A DNA stretch of 64,000 bases from Stutzerimonas kunmingensis (GTDB lineage: Bacteria; Pseudomonadota; Gammaproteobacteria; Pseudomonadales; Pseudomonadaceae). Positions 1 to 8,708 of this stretch are shown one piece after another (position 1 is the stretch's first letter; every line of letters starts with the position of its first letter). The position numbers and the translations under genes were made by a program. The DNA lies in NCBI RefSeq assembly GCF_900114065.1, contig NZ_FORS01000003.1, positions 1 to 64,000 on the forward strand, given 5' to 3'. The notes under the pieces were generated by a model, which was not told where the DNA came from, made no database searches, and saw only the letters and a program-made list of their open reading frames with translations.

Positions 1-266
1 GCCTTTTTTAGGATCGCTTTCTCCCGTTCCAGTCGGTCGTTCCTGGCTTCCAGCTCCTGGATTTTCTGCTGTTCGGGCGTCAGTGCTTTGCTCTTCGGGG
101 TAACGCCCTCGCGCTCCTCTTGAAGCTGTTTTACCCATCGGCGCAGGGCCGACTCAACCACTCCCAGTGAACGAGCTGCTTCGATATGGCTGTAGCCCTG
201 ATCGAGCACCAGGCAGGCGGCCTCTCGTTTGAACTCGGGCGTAAAGGAACGACGTTGCTTGGTCAT
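1..266 (-). CDS. IS3-family transposase OrfA, N-terminal part
   Basis: The reading frame starts at the ATG at 264-266 and runs off the left edge (about 88 residues visible). It begins MTKQRRSFTPEFKREAA and continues with a helix-turn-helix region (SLGVVESALRRWV) and a leucine/glutamate-rich coiled coil ending in REKAILKKA, where IS3 elements usually shift frame into the DDE-bearing orfB. OrfA binds the element's ends. It is the only transposase gene in the window and marks the 1-2.2 kb stretch as accessory. Family assignment is firm; subgroup is not resolved. Confidence 0.85.
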   Translation of the reverse strand, partial: MTKQRRSFTPEFKREAACLVLDQGYSHIEAARSLGVVESALRRWVKQLQEEREGVTPKSKALTPEQQKIQELEARNDRLEREKAILKK

Positions 267-331
267 CAGACACCTCTCTATGGCGAGCATTCTCGCCCTA
301 AATGGGTGTCCGGAATCAGTAGACCACTACA
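1..331 (-). mobile_element. End of an IS3-family insertion sequence (partial)
   Basis: The window opens inside an insertion element whose orfA is read leftwards. Upstream of that gene, read on the minus strand, lies a tract starting TGTAGTGGTCTACTGATTCC, which has the 5'-TG expected of an IS3-family terminus; I place the outer end near 326-331. The other end, orfB and any target duplication lie outside the window, so completeness cannot be judged. The exact terminus is inferred, not aligned. Confidence 0.6.
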
Positions 332-383
332 TCCTGCAAGTGAGATGGTGCCTAGCGAATCGGCTGGCGCGGCGCTCGACTTT

Positions 384-412
384 GCGACAGATTGCTAGCT
401 AGAATCTGTCGC
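384..412. repeat. Perfect 10-bp inverted repeat
   Basis: GCGACAGATT at 384-393 is matched by AATCTGTCGC at 403-412 around a 9-base centre. There is no T tract, so it is not an obvious terminator. It lies between the insertion-sequence end and the Sel1-repeat gene and could be a protein-binding or recombination site; function unknown. Confidence 0.45.
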
Positions 413-562
413 AGGCGCCCGCCCAACTTGCACACGAGTTAAAACAGGCTTTCACATCCTTCGTTCCATATCTCTCTTGCTGAGAAACCCTTCCAAGCCT
501 AGATGTCCGGGGCTTAAACGTGTGCCGTTCGCTCCGTACGTCAGGCGATGAGGATTGGTTTC

Positions 563-1744
563 ATGGCTATCAAAGAACTCGTTTACGCCACCAAGCAGCA
601 GCTTGAGTCTGCTACCCAGCAGTCATTTCGGCACTCGCATATCTATGAGCTATTTGCAGCGAGCTTTGGGTTCAATACCCGTGCTTCGTTGGATGCGGGC
701 CACGTCATGGCTGTAATGGAGCGTGCGCCAGTGCCAGTGGCCTCTTCACTGGCAACACTTCATCGTCGTTTAGCCGAGTTGGGTTATGAGTCGGTTGCTG
801 ACTCGGCTGGTGCGGCCTTGTTAAGCATGATTGCTGATCAGTGTCTGGGGGTTGCCTCCGTTGAGTTGGTTATAGATACCCTTCAACAAGGCTATTGGGC
901 ATACCCCGAGGACTGGTATGACATTGATGAGGAGGTCGAGGATGAAGCCTCTGACTCTGAGTCAGCAGGCAACCAGCCTCCATCTCTCGACCCTGCAAAA
1001 ATCGCGTTGTTGATTGACGGCCTAAACGGTTTGGCTTCGAGGGGCAGCGCGGCAGCTCACTATGCTTTGGCACTTATATATAGAGGCGATGACCTCAGTG
1101 AAGAGGAGGGCTCCGCTTATTGGTATTCACTTATGGAGCAGGGCCGTGATCTTGATGGGGTGCGGCTCGAATGGGCGACGGCCTATAAGACTCAGCTGCT
1201 CAATGCCGAGCGGGAGGTACTTCATTTGAATGAGGCTGCGCGCCTGGGATGGGCAGATGCCAGGTTGGATATTGCTCTTGATAAGGCGCAGCGTGCTGAG
1301 CATCGAGGCGACCATGGGCAAGCTGAGCATTGGTACAAGGAGGCCGCAGGCTTAGGTCATATGGAGGCGATGCGCTCATTAGCCTGGTTGGCTCAGGGCG
1401 CCGGTGATGAGGACACTGCAAGGCATTGGAATCATCAGGCCGCTCTGCATGGTGACGTCGATGCAATGCGCGATCTGATCGATGAAGATGACCGGGGCAA
1501 TCTATTCCAGAACTGGGTCTGGATTTACCTTGCCGAGCATCTGGGAAGCGACCTGCGCAAGAGTACGCTGCGGGCATACCACGATGGCGGTCTGTATACA
1601 GGCCAGGAGTACGACGATGACCAAGGCGGGCCACTTTACGTCGCTGGGGACGAGGGGCTTCAGCTTGAATCGCTGAGCGCTTTAGATGATTCGAGAGCCA
1701 GGGATACAGCTCAGGAGCTTTTTAGCCGTATCAGCCACCCATAG
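563..1744 (+). CDS. Sel1/TPR-like repeat protein
   Basis: About 393 residues. I prefer the ATG at 563 (MAIKELVYATKQQ) to the in-frame ATG at 548 because a GAGG tract lies about 8 bases ahead of it. The N-terminal third is helical and contains an SFGFNTRASL motif; residues ~110-140 are very acidic; the second half holds Sel1/TPR-like helical pairs with A..LG...A pattern (YKEAAGLGHMEAMRSLAWLA; HWNHQAALHGDVDAM). Sel1 proteins usually act as protein-interaction scaffolds. No signal peptide or membrane segment is visible. It stands alone beside an insertion element and has more mixed codon use than the core genes, consistent with acquired DNA. No specific role can be assigned. Confidence 0.65.
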   Translation: MAIKELVYATKQQLESATQQSFRHSHIYELFAASFGFNTRASLDAGHVMAVMERAPVPVASSLATLHRRLAELGYESVADSAGAALLSMIADQCLGVASVELVIDTLQQGYWAYPEDWYDIDEEVEDEASDSESAGNQPPSLDPAKIALLIDGLNGLASRGSAAAHYALALIYRGDDLSEEEGSAYWYSLMEQGRDLDGVRLEWATAYKTQLLNAEREVLHLNEAARLGWADARLDIALDKAQRAEHRGDHGQAEHWYKEAAGLGHMEAMRSLAWLAQGAGDEDTARHWNHQAALHGDVDAMRDLIDEDDRGNLFQNWVWIYLAEHLGSDLRKSTLRAYHDGGLYTGQEYDDDQGGPLYVAGDEGLQLESLSALDDSRARDTAQELFSRISHP

Positions 1745-2140
1745 TCAGCAGCCTGGGCATGCTTCAAGCTTTCGCAGCGTGCGGCTGCCTCAGCTTTGGG
1801 GTGTAGGCTCAAGGGAAGGATAGCCCTGAAACCTGCGACGGACGGGGCTTCCATCAATTTGCCGTCCTCCCTAAGCTGAGTTTCATTGACACGGTGTCAA
1901 TCCATACCGACCCGCGCCAGGTGGCGGTTACCTTGGTTTGTAGTGCTCTCCTGTGAGGGCATACGGAAAATGCCATTTATTCCGGCCATTTCGACGGAAA
2001 ATGCCACTTTATCTGGCTCAAACATGCCAATAATGGTGCCCATTTTTAACGTAAGTCATTGATTTTTATAGGGTGACGAATGTCGCCTTTATCGCCCGTC
2101 GACACCGCCGCCGCCGTTCCAGACCAAGGCAACAAAACAG
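1745..2140. other. Non-coding accessory/core junction
   Basis: No convincing gene. It contains a near-perfect palindrome TTGACACGGTGTCAA (1886-1900), the likely IS21-type end at 1952-2015, and a short AT-rich stretch near 2050-2070 before a GC-rich tract running into the terminator at 2141. It looks like a scar between acquired DNA and ahpF. Confidence 0.5.
1952..2015. mobile_element. Possible solitary end of an IS21-family element
   Basis: The tract begins TGTGAGGGCAT and contains two near-identical copies of CGGAAAATGCCA(C/T)TTTAT, at about 1964-1980 and 1994-2010, roughly 30 bases apart. IS21-family termini carry several spaced copies of a transposase-binding repeat next to a terminal TG. 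No istA/istB gene is present here, so if correct this is a remnant. A second terminus was not found. Confidence 0.4.
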
Positions 2141-2168
2141 AACCCCGACTCACAAGGTCGGGGTTTTT
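2141..2168 (+). terminator. Rho-independent terminator upstream of ahpF
   Basis: AACCCCGAC (2141-2149) pairs with GTCGGGGTT (2157-2165) and is followed by a T-rich run. No intact gene ends just before it, so it may be left over from a gene displaced by the insertions on the left. Confidence 0.75.
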
Positions 2169-2178
2169 GTTTTTAGGG

Positions 2179-2215
2179 ATAGGCTTTCTAAATCGAACTG
2201 ACTGTTTTAATCAAT
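2179..2215 (+). promoter_or_regulatory. Candidate OxyR-binding site ahead of ahpF
   Basis: The 37-base block beginning ATAGGCTTTCTAAAT and ending ACTGTTTTAATCAAT fits the OxyR layout of two 15-base palindromic half-sites separated by 7 bases, but only some of the ATAG/CTAT positions match. ahpF genes are classical OxyR targets, so the position about 97 bases before the start codon is sensible. Found by eye and degenerate. Confidence 0.35.
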
Positions 2216-2311
2216 TTCGAAATAGTCCCTTTCCGGCGTAAGGTTGCTTCATTCGAGATTCATCACTTTACCGAGCCCTCCGGGCCACCATAGTTACGAG
2301 GACAGTTGCCA

Positions 2312-3874
2312 ATGTTGGACACCAATCTCAAGACCCAGTTGAAAGCCTACCTGGAGAAGGTCACCCAGCCCTTCGAGATCGTCGCGTCCCTCGATGACGG
2401 CGAGAAATCCCGGGAAATGCTGAGCCTGTTGCAGGACATCGCCGGTCTCAGCGACAAGATCACCCTCAAGACCGACGGTGACGATGCACGCAAGCCGTCG
2501 TTCTCGCTCAACCGCATCGGCGGCAACATCAGCCTGCGTTTTGCCGGCATCCCCATGGGCCACGAATTCACCTCGCTGGTGCTGGCCCTGCTGCAGGTCG
2601 GCGGTCATCCGTCGAAGACTGCACCGGAAGTAATCGAGCAGATCAGGGCGCTGGATGGCGACTACAGCTTCGAAACCTACTTCTCGCTGTCCTGCCAGAA
2701 CTGCCCGGACGTGGTCCAGGCGCTGAACCTGATGGCCGTGCTCAACCCGAACATCAAGCACGTCGCCATCGACGGCGCGCTGTTCCAGGACGAAGTCGAA
2801 GCCCGTCAGATCATGTCGGTGCCGAGCATCTACCTCAACGGCGAGCTGTTCACCCAGGGTCGCATGAGTGAGGAAGAGATCCTCGCCAAGCTCGACACCG
2901 GCTCCAGCGCCCGTGACGCCGAGAAGCTCAAGGCCAAGGATGCCTTCGACGTGCTGGTGGTCGGCGGCGGTCCCGCCGGCGCCGCAGCGGCCATCTACGC
3001 AGCGCGCAAGGGCATCCGCACCGGTGTCGCCGCGGAGCGCTTCGGCGGTCAGGTGCTCGACACCATGGCCATCGAGAACTTCATCTCAGTGAAGGAAACC
3101 GAAGGCCCGAAACTGGCCCGCGCGCTGGAAGAGCATGTGCGCGAGTACGAGGTCGACATCATGAACCTGCAGCGCGCCAGCCAGTTGATCCCGGCCGGCG
3201 AAGACGGCCTGCACCGCGTGCAGTTCGAGAACGGCGGCGAGCTCAAGGCCAAGACCCTGATCCTCGCCACCGGCGCGCGCTGGCGCGAAATGAACGTGCC
3301 CGGCGAGCAGGAATACCGCGGCCGTGGCGTCGCCTACTGCCCGCACTGCGACGGCCCGCTGTTCAAGGGCAAGCGCGTGGCGGTGATCGGCGGTGGCAAC
3401 TCCGGCGTGGAGGCGGCCATCGACCTGGCCGGCATCGTCGCTCATGTGACCCTGCTCGAGTTTGGCGAAGAGCTGCGTGCCGATGCGGTGCTGCAGCGCA
3501 AGCTCAACAGCCTGCCCAACGTCCGCGTGCTGAAGATGGCGCAGACCACCGAGGTCCAGGGCGACGGCCAGAAGGTCACCGGCCTGGTCTACAAGGACCG
3601 CAGCAGCGAAGAAATGCACAGCGTCGAGCTGGAAGGCATCTTCGTGCAGATCGGCCTGCTGCCCAACAGCGAATGGCTCAAGGGCACCCTGGAGCTGTCA
3701 CGCTTCGGCGAGATCATCGTCGACGCCAAGGGCCAGACCAGCATCCCCGGCGTGTTCGCCGCCGGTGACGTGACCACGGTGCCGTACAAGCAGATCGTGA
3801 TCGCCGTCGGTGAAGGCGCCAAGGCCTCGCTGAGCGCCTTCGATCACCTGATCCGGTCGTCCGCGCCGGCCTGA
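2312..3874 (+). CDS. ahpF: Alkyl hydroperoxide reductase subunit F
   Basis: 520 residues, full length. AhpF is the FAD-dependent NADH:peroxiredoxin reductase that regenerates the peroxiredoxin AhpC in the cytoplasm. Visible features: N-terminal double-thioredoxin domain with its CxxC at C128-C131 (SCQNC), an FAD-binding [10 protein letters not shown] near residue 215, the redox pair in YCPHCDGP, an NAD-binding [10 protein letters not shown], and the C-terminal GVFAAGDV. The ATG at 2312 has a GAGG motif about 9 bases upstream; a TTG two codons earlier is less likely. ahpC, usually adjacent, is not in the window; the upstream neighbour is accessory DNA. A candidate OxyR site lies upstream and a shared terminator follows. 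Confidence 0.96.
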   Translation: MLDTNLKTQLKAYLEKVTQPFEIVASLDDGEKSREMLSLLQDIAGLSDKITLKTDGDDARKPSFSLNRIGGNISLRFAGIPMGHEFTSLVLALLQVGGHPSKTAPEVIEQIRALDGDYSFETYFSLSCQNCPDVVQALNLMAVLNPNIKHVAIDGALFQDEVEARQIMSVPSIYLNGELFTQGRMSEEEILAKLDTGSSARDAEKLKAKDAFDVLVVGGGPAGAAAAIYAARKGIRTGVAAERFGGQVLDTMAIENFISVKETEGPKLARALEEHVREYEVDIMNLQRASQLIPAGEDGLHRVQFENGGELKAKTLILATGARWREMNVPGEQEYRGRGVAYCPHCDGPLFKGKRVAVIGGGNSGVEAAIDLAGIVAHVTLLEFGEELRADAVLQRKLNSLPNVRVLKMAQTTEVQGDGQKVTGLVYKDRSSEEMHSVELEGIFVQIGLLPNSEWLKGTLELSRFGEIIVDAKGQTSIPGVFAAGDVTTVPYKQIVIAVGEGAKASLSAFDHLIRSSAPA

Positions 3875-3891
3875 ATCGAAGCGCAATAAAT

Positions 3892-3915
3892 AAGGGGAGC
3901 TGCTCCCCTTTTTCA
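3892..3915. terminator. Bidirectional terminator between ahpF and the cyclase gene
   Basis: AAGGGGAGC and GCTCCCCTT form a compact hairpin flanked by A-rich sequence on the left and a T run on the right, so it can end transcription of the two convergent genes. Confidence 0.85.
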
Positions 3916-3929
3916 TTGCGTGCCGTTTG

Positions 3930-5309
3930 CTAGGCGAGCGCCGGACTGTGAAGCACGCAGCGATTGCGCCCTTCGTGTTTTGCCTGATACAGCGCCTGAT
4001 CGGCTTGTTGCAGCAGACGTTCGTAATCCGGATGGCCGTCATGCACTGCCATACCGATGCTGACGGTGACCTGCAGAACTGCTCCATTGGATAGACGGAA
4101 CTGCTCACGGGCGATGCGCTCGCGCAACTTCTCTGCCGCGGCAAACGCCTTGTTGGCATCTATGTCCACTAGTACCAGCAGGAACTCTTCGCCGCCCAGG
4201 CGGAACGCATAGTCGCCACCGCGGGTGTTGCTGGCCAGCAGCGCACCGACCTGCTGCAGAATCTGGTCACCGCCGTCATGGCCATGGGTGTCGTTGATGC
4301 GCTTGAAGTGGTCGACATCGATGGCGAGCACGCCGAAGGTGTTGTTCGACTGGCGCGCGTAAAGCACTTCCTTGGCCATCACCACCGGCAGGAACTTGCG
4401 GTTGAGTAGCCGCGTCAGCACGTCTCGGCCGGCCTCCAGGTCGTTGGCCTGTTCGAACAGGCTGTCGAGCAGAAACTTGATCGAGCGGGTCTGCTCGCGG
4501 ATCTGATGCAGCTTGCCCAGCCGCGCACTGGCGTCCTGCAGCCCGCCAATGGCTTTGAGCTCCTGATCGATGCGCTCGATATAGTCGAGGATACTGGCGC
4601 TTTCCGGCGAACCCTGGAACGCGTGGGAGGCCTTGTGGCGGAACCAAAGGCCGAACTCGGAACCCGCCAGCTGCGGCAGCGCGCCGGTCAGATTGCCGAT
4701 CGCCAGGTCGAACATCAGCTGATTCTCCCAATCGAGCAGTGCCGCGCGCTGTCGCTCTTTTTCGACGCCGATGTTCTGCGAGACGGAGAACAGCCGATAG
4801 GCCTCCTCGGCGCGGGAGTTGCGATCATGAGACTGGGAATAGGCGAAGCAGATGATCTCCACCGCCAGGTCGATCAGGTCGGAACCCATGCGGGCCGCTT
4901 TGCGTCGCACTGGCTCGGCGAGATCGCGCTGTTCCAGCAACTGGCGCAGGCGGCCCTTGAGCGAGCGGGAGCCGCGCAGCACCAGGCTGACCGGAATCTC
5001 GATGCGGGCGTGGATGTCGCCGACCTTTCGCTGCAGGTCGATGACGGCGTCGAGGTCGCTATGGGCCGTCGACGAACATACCGTGACGATCCACTTCTGC
5101 ATCGATTTGCCGAGGCGGTTCTTCACCTGATCGTGGGACAGGAAGCTGGCCGAATGGGGATCGGCAAGCATCTGGGAATAGAAATGCTCGGCCAGCTCGG
5201 CGCTCTTTTCTTCGGCAACGGCCTGCAGTGCGATAGCCGCTTCGGTAGGATAGCCGTCCAGCAGGCGCAGCCATTCTGCGACCAGCTGGTGGTTGGGTAT
5301 TTGCTGCAT
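3930..5309 (-). CDS. dosC: Globin-coupled diguanylate cyclase (DosC-like)
   Basis: 459 residues, the length of E. coli DosC/YddV. The first ~160 residues look like a sensor globin, with a candidate proximal heme histidine at H100 in KVGDIHARIEIP. A helical middle domain follows, then a GGDEF domain with GGEEF at 372-376 and an inhibitory RxxD at R363-D366. The protein should bind heme, sense O2 and make c-di-GMP from two GTP. No membrane segment is seen, so it is cytosolic. E. coli dosC is paired with the phosphodiesterase dosP; no EAL gene lies beside this one. Start is the ATG at 5309. Symbol by architecture; orthology not tested. Confidence 0.88.
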   Translation of the reverse strand: MQQIPNHQLVAEWLRLLDGYPTEAAIALQAVAEEKSAELAEHFYSQMLADPHSASFLSHDQVKNRLGKSMQKWIVTVCSSTAHSDLDAVIDLQRKVGDIHARIEIPVSLVLRGSRSLKGRLRQLLEQRDLAEPVRRKAARMGSDLIDLAVEIICFAYSQSHDRNSRAEEAYRLFSVSQNIGVEKERQRAALLDWENQLMFDLAIGNLTGALPQLAGSEFGLWFRHKASHAFQGSPESASILDYIERIDQELKAIGGLQDASARLGKLHQIREQTRSIKFLLDSLFEQANDLEAGRDVLTRLLNRKFLPVVMAKEVLYARQSNNTFGVLAIDVDHFKRINDTHGHDGGDQILQQVGALLASNTRGGDYAFRLGGEEFLLVLVDIDANKAFAAAEKLRERIAREQFRLSNGAVLQVTVSIGMAVHDGHPDYERLLQQADQALYQAKHEGRNRCVLHSPALA

Positions 5310-5360
5310 AGGGGACTCGTGAAGCTGAGGCCGCGTCCCTGCCCTGCCTCAGCGTAGTGA

Positions 5361-6110
5361 TCAGAGGGTCGGGCGACCCTGAGCTTCGAGCTGGCTGACT
5401 TGCGCGTTGATCCAATCTTCGGCGCGTTGATTGAGCTCGGCGATGGCCCGCGGGCTCTCGCTGTCGGCGAACATGGCTGGGCCGATCACCACCTGGATAG
5501 TGCCGGGACGCTTGCCCCAACCGGCCTTCGGCCAGAACATGCCGGCGTTGTGCGCGATGGGCAGCACTGGCAGACCGGCGTTGACTGCCAAGGCCGCGCC
5601 GCTGCGGGAGAACTTGCCCTGCTCACCCACTGGTACGCGGGTGCCTTCCGGGAAGATCAGCACCCAGGCGCCCTGCTCCAGACGCTCGTGACCCTGCTTG
5701 GCGACCTGGCGCAGCGCCGCCTTGGGGTTGTCGCGATCAATGGCGATCGGCTTGAGCAGCATGATCGCCCAGCCGAAGAACGGCACCCGCAACAACTCAC
5801 GCTTGAGCACCTGAGTCAGCGGCTCGAAATAGGCCGAGAGAAAGAAGGTTTCCCAGGTGCTCTGGTGCTTGGCCAGGATCACGCAGGGACGCGCCGGCAC
5901 ATTCTCCGCGCCATGCACCTCGTAGCGCAGGCCAACCAGCGTCTTGCCCAACCACACGGCGCAGCGACACCAGTTCTGTACCACGAAGCGATAGCGCGCG
6001 CGGAACGCCATGAACGGGGCGAATACAAGGCTCACCAGGCACCAGGCGAACGCGGTGAACGCCAGCATGAAGTAGAACAGGGCGATACGAACGGGTAACA
6101 GGAGGCTCAT
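5361..6110 (-). CDS. plsC: 1-acyl-sn-glycerol-3-phosphate acyltransferase
   Basis: 249 residues. Transfers an acyl chain to lysophosphatidic acid at the inner membrane, making phosphatidic acid. A hydrophobic N-terminus (residues 5-33) is followed by the acyltransferase signature HQSTWE (H82-E87, an HX4E variant of HX4D) and FPEGTR at 153-158. The ATG overlaps the gmhB stop by four bases (ATGA), making it the last gene of the glyQ-glyS-gmhB-plsC operon. Pseudomonas carries a paralogue at this locus called lptA/PA0005, so plsC is a family name here rather than a proven orthologue. Confidence 0.9.
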   Translation of the reverse strand: MSLLLPVRIALFYFMLAFTAFAWCLVSLVFAPFMAFRARYRFVVQNWCRCAVWLGKTLVGLRYEVHGAENVPARPCVILAKHQSTWETFFLSAYFEPLTQVLKRELLRVPFFGWAIMLLKPIAIDRDNPKAALRQVAKQGHERLEQGAWVLIFPEGTRVPVGEQGKFSRSGAALAVNAGLPVLPIAHNAGMFWPKAGWGKRPGTIQVVIGPAMFADSESPRAIAELNQRAEDWINAQVSQLEAQGRPTL

Positions 6111-6685
6111 CGAGAACTCTCGAGTAGATGATCGACAACAGCGGCAAGGTCATCGAAGACCTGAGTGCTCGGCGGCAGAGTACCCTCCAGGGTACGCAGG
6201 CCTTTGCCGGTCCTGACCAGATAAGGCACGCCGCCGAGCAGCATGCCGGCGTGCAGATCGCGGTGACTGTCGCCTACCACCGGTACACCCTTCAGGTCCG
6301 CCAGGCCGAAATGCTCGGCGATGCTGCGGAACATTCCAGGCTTCGGCTTACGGCAGTTGCAGCCGTCGTCCGGGCCGTGTGGGCAGTGCACGATCAGGTC
6401 GATGCGCCCGCCCTGCTCCATCACCAGCTGCTGCATCTTGAAATGCATGTCGCCGAGGGTGCTCAGATCGAACTTGCCGCGCGCGACACCGGACTGGTTG
6501 GTGGCAACCGCCACCGTCCAGCCGGCTTTGCACAGACGCGCGATGGCTTCCAGCGACCCGGGAATGGGGATCCACTCCTCCAGCGACTTCACGTACTCGT
6601 CGGAGTCCTCGTTGATTACCCCGTCGCGGTCCAGCACGATCAGCTTCACGGGCTTAGCCAAGTGCGGAAATATCGGCAACGCCAA
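6107..6685 (-). CDS. gmhB: D-glycero-beta-D-manno-heptose-1,7-bisphosphate 7-phosphatase
   Basis: HAD-family phosphatase, 192 residues from the TTG at 6685; removes the C7 phosphate in ADP-heptose synthesis for the LPS inner core. DRDGV (D19, D21) is the nucleophile motif, TNQSG follows at 62-66, and C101, H103, C109 and C111 form the zinc loop typical of GmhB. I chose TTG because TGAGAGG lies 8 bases ahead; a GTG at 6649 would start at [10 protein letters not shown], just after the glyS stop, but has no visible ribosome site. With the TTG start the gene overlaps the glyS end by about 30 bases. Confidence 0.92.
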   Translation of the reverse strand: MALPIFPHLAKPVKLIVLDRDGVINEDSDEYVKSLEEWIPIPGSLEAIARLCKAGWTVAVATNQSGVARGKFDLSTLGDMHFKMQQLVMEQGGRIDLIVHCPHGPDDGCNCRKPKPGMFRSIAEHFGLADLKGVPVVGDSHRDLHAGMLLGGVPYLVRTGKGLRTLEGTLPPSTQVFDDLAAVVDHLLESSR

Positions 6686-8708
6686 GGAACAGTCCTCTCA
6701 GCCGGGCCAGCAAGGCATAACGGTTGGCACGTACCGAAGCGTCTTCGGCATTTACCAGCACCGCCTCGAAGAACGCATCCACCGGGCCACGCAGGTGCGC
6801 CAAACGCTCCAGCGCTTCGCGGTACTGACGCGCGGCGGCCAACGGTTGTACCGCCTGCTCAGCCTGCTGAATCGCCGAGTACAGCGAGAACTCGGTGGCG
6901 TTGTCGAACCAGCGTGGCTCTACCGCTTCCGGCAGCTTCGCATCGAACTTGCTCAGCAGGTTGGAGACGCGCTTGTTGGCGGCAGCCAGGGACGCCGCTT
7001 CCGGCAATGTGCGGAACGCCTGCACGGCCTGCACGCGCTGGTCGAAGTCCAGCGCCGAACCAGGCTGCACGGCACGCACCGAGAGGTAGGCAGCGACGTC
7101 GACGCCCTCGTCCTCGTAGCGCGCACGCAGGCGATCGAAGATGAACTCCAGGACCTGATCGGCGAGGCCGGCCGACTTGACCTGCGTACCGAACTGGCCG
7201 ATGGCGAAGTTCACTGCCTCGACCAGATTCAGGTCCAGCTGCTTCTCGATGAGGATGCGCAGTACGCCAAGGGCGGCGCGGCGCAGGGCGTAGGGGTCCT
7301 TGGAGCCGGTCGGCAGCATGCCGATGCCGAAGATCCCGACCAGGGTATCGAGCTTGTCCGCCACGGCCACAGCTGCGCCAGTGAGTGTGCTCGGCAGCTC
7401 GCCGCCGGCACCGCGCGGCATGTACTGCTCGTTCAGCGCCAGCGCCACGTCTTCCGGCTCGCCGTCGTTGAGCGCGTAGTAGTAACCGGCAACGCCCTGC
7501 ATTTCCGGAAACTCGCCAACCATCTCGGTGGCCAGGTCGCACTTACAGAGCAGGCCGGCGCGCGCGGCGCGCTGCTTGTCGCCGCCGGTACGCTCGGCGA
7601 TCAGCCCGGCCAGGCGCGAGACGCGCTCGGCCTTGTCGTACACGGTGCCGAGCTGGGCCTGGAATACCACGTTTTTCAGGCGTTCGTTGAAGCTGTCGAG
7701 CTTCTGCTTCTTGTCCTGCTTGAAGAAGAACTCGGCGTCGGTCAGGCGCGGGCGTACGACTTTCTCGTTGCCGGAAACGATCTGCGCCGGGTCCTTCGAT
7801 TCGATATTCGCCACGGTGATGAAGCGCGGCAGCAGCCTGCCGTTGGCGTCCAGCAGGCAGAAGTACTTCTGGTTGTCCTGCATGGTGGTGATCAGCGCTT
7901 CCTGCGGCACTTCGAGGAAGCGTTCCTCGAACGAGCAGACCAGCGGCACCGGCCACTCGACCAGCGCGGTCACTTCATCGAGCAGCGCCGGCGGCACGAT
8001 GGCCGTACCGTTCTGCTCGGCAGCCAGCTGCTCGACGCGCTTGGCGATCAGCTCGCGGCGCTCGGCGAAGTCGGCGATCACATGGGCGCCACGCAGGTCT
8101 TCCAGATAGCTGGAAGGCTTGGAAATATGCACCTGGCCCGGGCTGTGGAAGCGGTGGCCGCGGGATTCGCGCCCGGCGCGCTGGGCGAGGATCTCGCAAT
8201 CGATGACCTGCTCGCCGAAGAGCATCACCAGCCACTGGGTCGGACGGACGAACTCTTCCTTGCGTGCGGCCCAGCGCATGCGCTTGGGGATCGGCAGATC
8301 GTTCAGCGAGGTCGCGACGATACCCGGCAGCAGTTCGGCAGCCGGTTGGCCTTCGATGGTACGGCTGAACTTGAGCTTCGGCCCGCTGCGATCGATCTCG
8401 GCGAGGTCGACGCCGCACTTGCGGGCAAAGCCCAGGGCGGCCTGGGTCGGCTCGCCGTTAGCGTCGAAGGCGGCCTGCATCGGCGGGCCGTCGAGGTTGA
8501 TGCTGCGATCGGGCTGCTGGGTCGCCAGCTGTTCGACCAGCACGGCCAGGCGACGCGGCGCAGCATAGGCCTGCGTCTTGACGAAGCCCAGGCCGGCGTC
8601 CTTCAGGCCCTTCTCGATACCGGCGCAGAAGGCTTCGGCCAGCTTGGCGAGCGCCTTCGGTGGGAGTTCTTCGGTACCCAGTTCGACGAGAAAATCCAGT
8701 GCACTCAT
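6654..8708 (-). CDS. glyS: Glycyl-tRNA synthetase beta subunit
   Basis: 684 residues, the usual length. Works with GlyQ as an alpha2beta2 enzyme charging tRNA-Gly; the beta chain carries tRNA recognition. The N-terminus [20 protein letters not shown] is the family signature and the C-terminal helical region ([12 protein letters not shown] ... [11 protein letters not shown]) matches the anticodon-binding end. The start overlaps the glyQ stop by four bases. A long antisense frame opposite this gene is a codon-bias shadow. Confidence 0.97.
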   Translation of the reverse strand: MSALDFLVELGTEELPPKALAKLAEAFCAGIEKGLKDAGLGFVKTQAYAAPRRLAVLVEQLATQQPDRSINLDGPPMQAAFDANGEPTQAALGFARKCGVDLAEIDRSGPKLKFSRTIEGQPAAELLPGIVATSLNDLPIPKRMRWAARKEEFVRPTQWLVMLFGEQVIDCEILAQRAGRESRGHRFHSPGQVHISKPSSYLEDLRGAHVIADFAERRELIAKRVEQLAAEQNGTAIVPPALLDEVTALVEWPVPLVCSFEERFLEVPQEALITTMQDNQKYFCLLDANGRLLPRFITVANIESKDPAQIVSGNEKVVRPRLTDAEFFFKQDKKQKLDSFNERLKNVVFQAQLGTVYDKAERVSRLAGLIAERTGGDKQRAARAGLLCKCDLATEMVGEFPEMQGVAGYYYALNDGEPEDVALALNEQYMPRGAGGELPSTLTGAAVAVADKLDTLVGIFGIGMLPTGSKDPYALRRAALGVLRILIEKQLDLNLVEAVNFAIGQFGTQVKSAGLADQVLEFIFDRLRARYEDEGVDVAAYLSVRAVQPGSALDFDQRVQAVQAFRTLPEAASLAAANKRVSNLLSKFDAKLPEAVEPRWFDNATEFSLYSAIQQAEQAVQPLAAARQYREALERLAHLRGPVDAFFEAVLVNAEDASVRANRYALLARLRGLFLGVADISALG

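Noticed and set aside
2050..2140. tRNA or tmRNA 3' end as an integration site before the terminator
   Set aside because: The sequence has a GC-rich tract ahead of a terminator, but no T-arm consensus, acceptor pairing or CCA end could be built.
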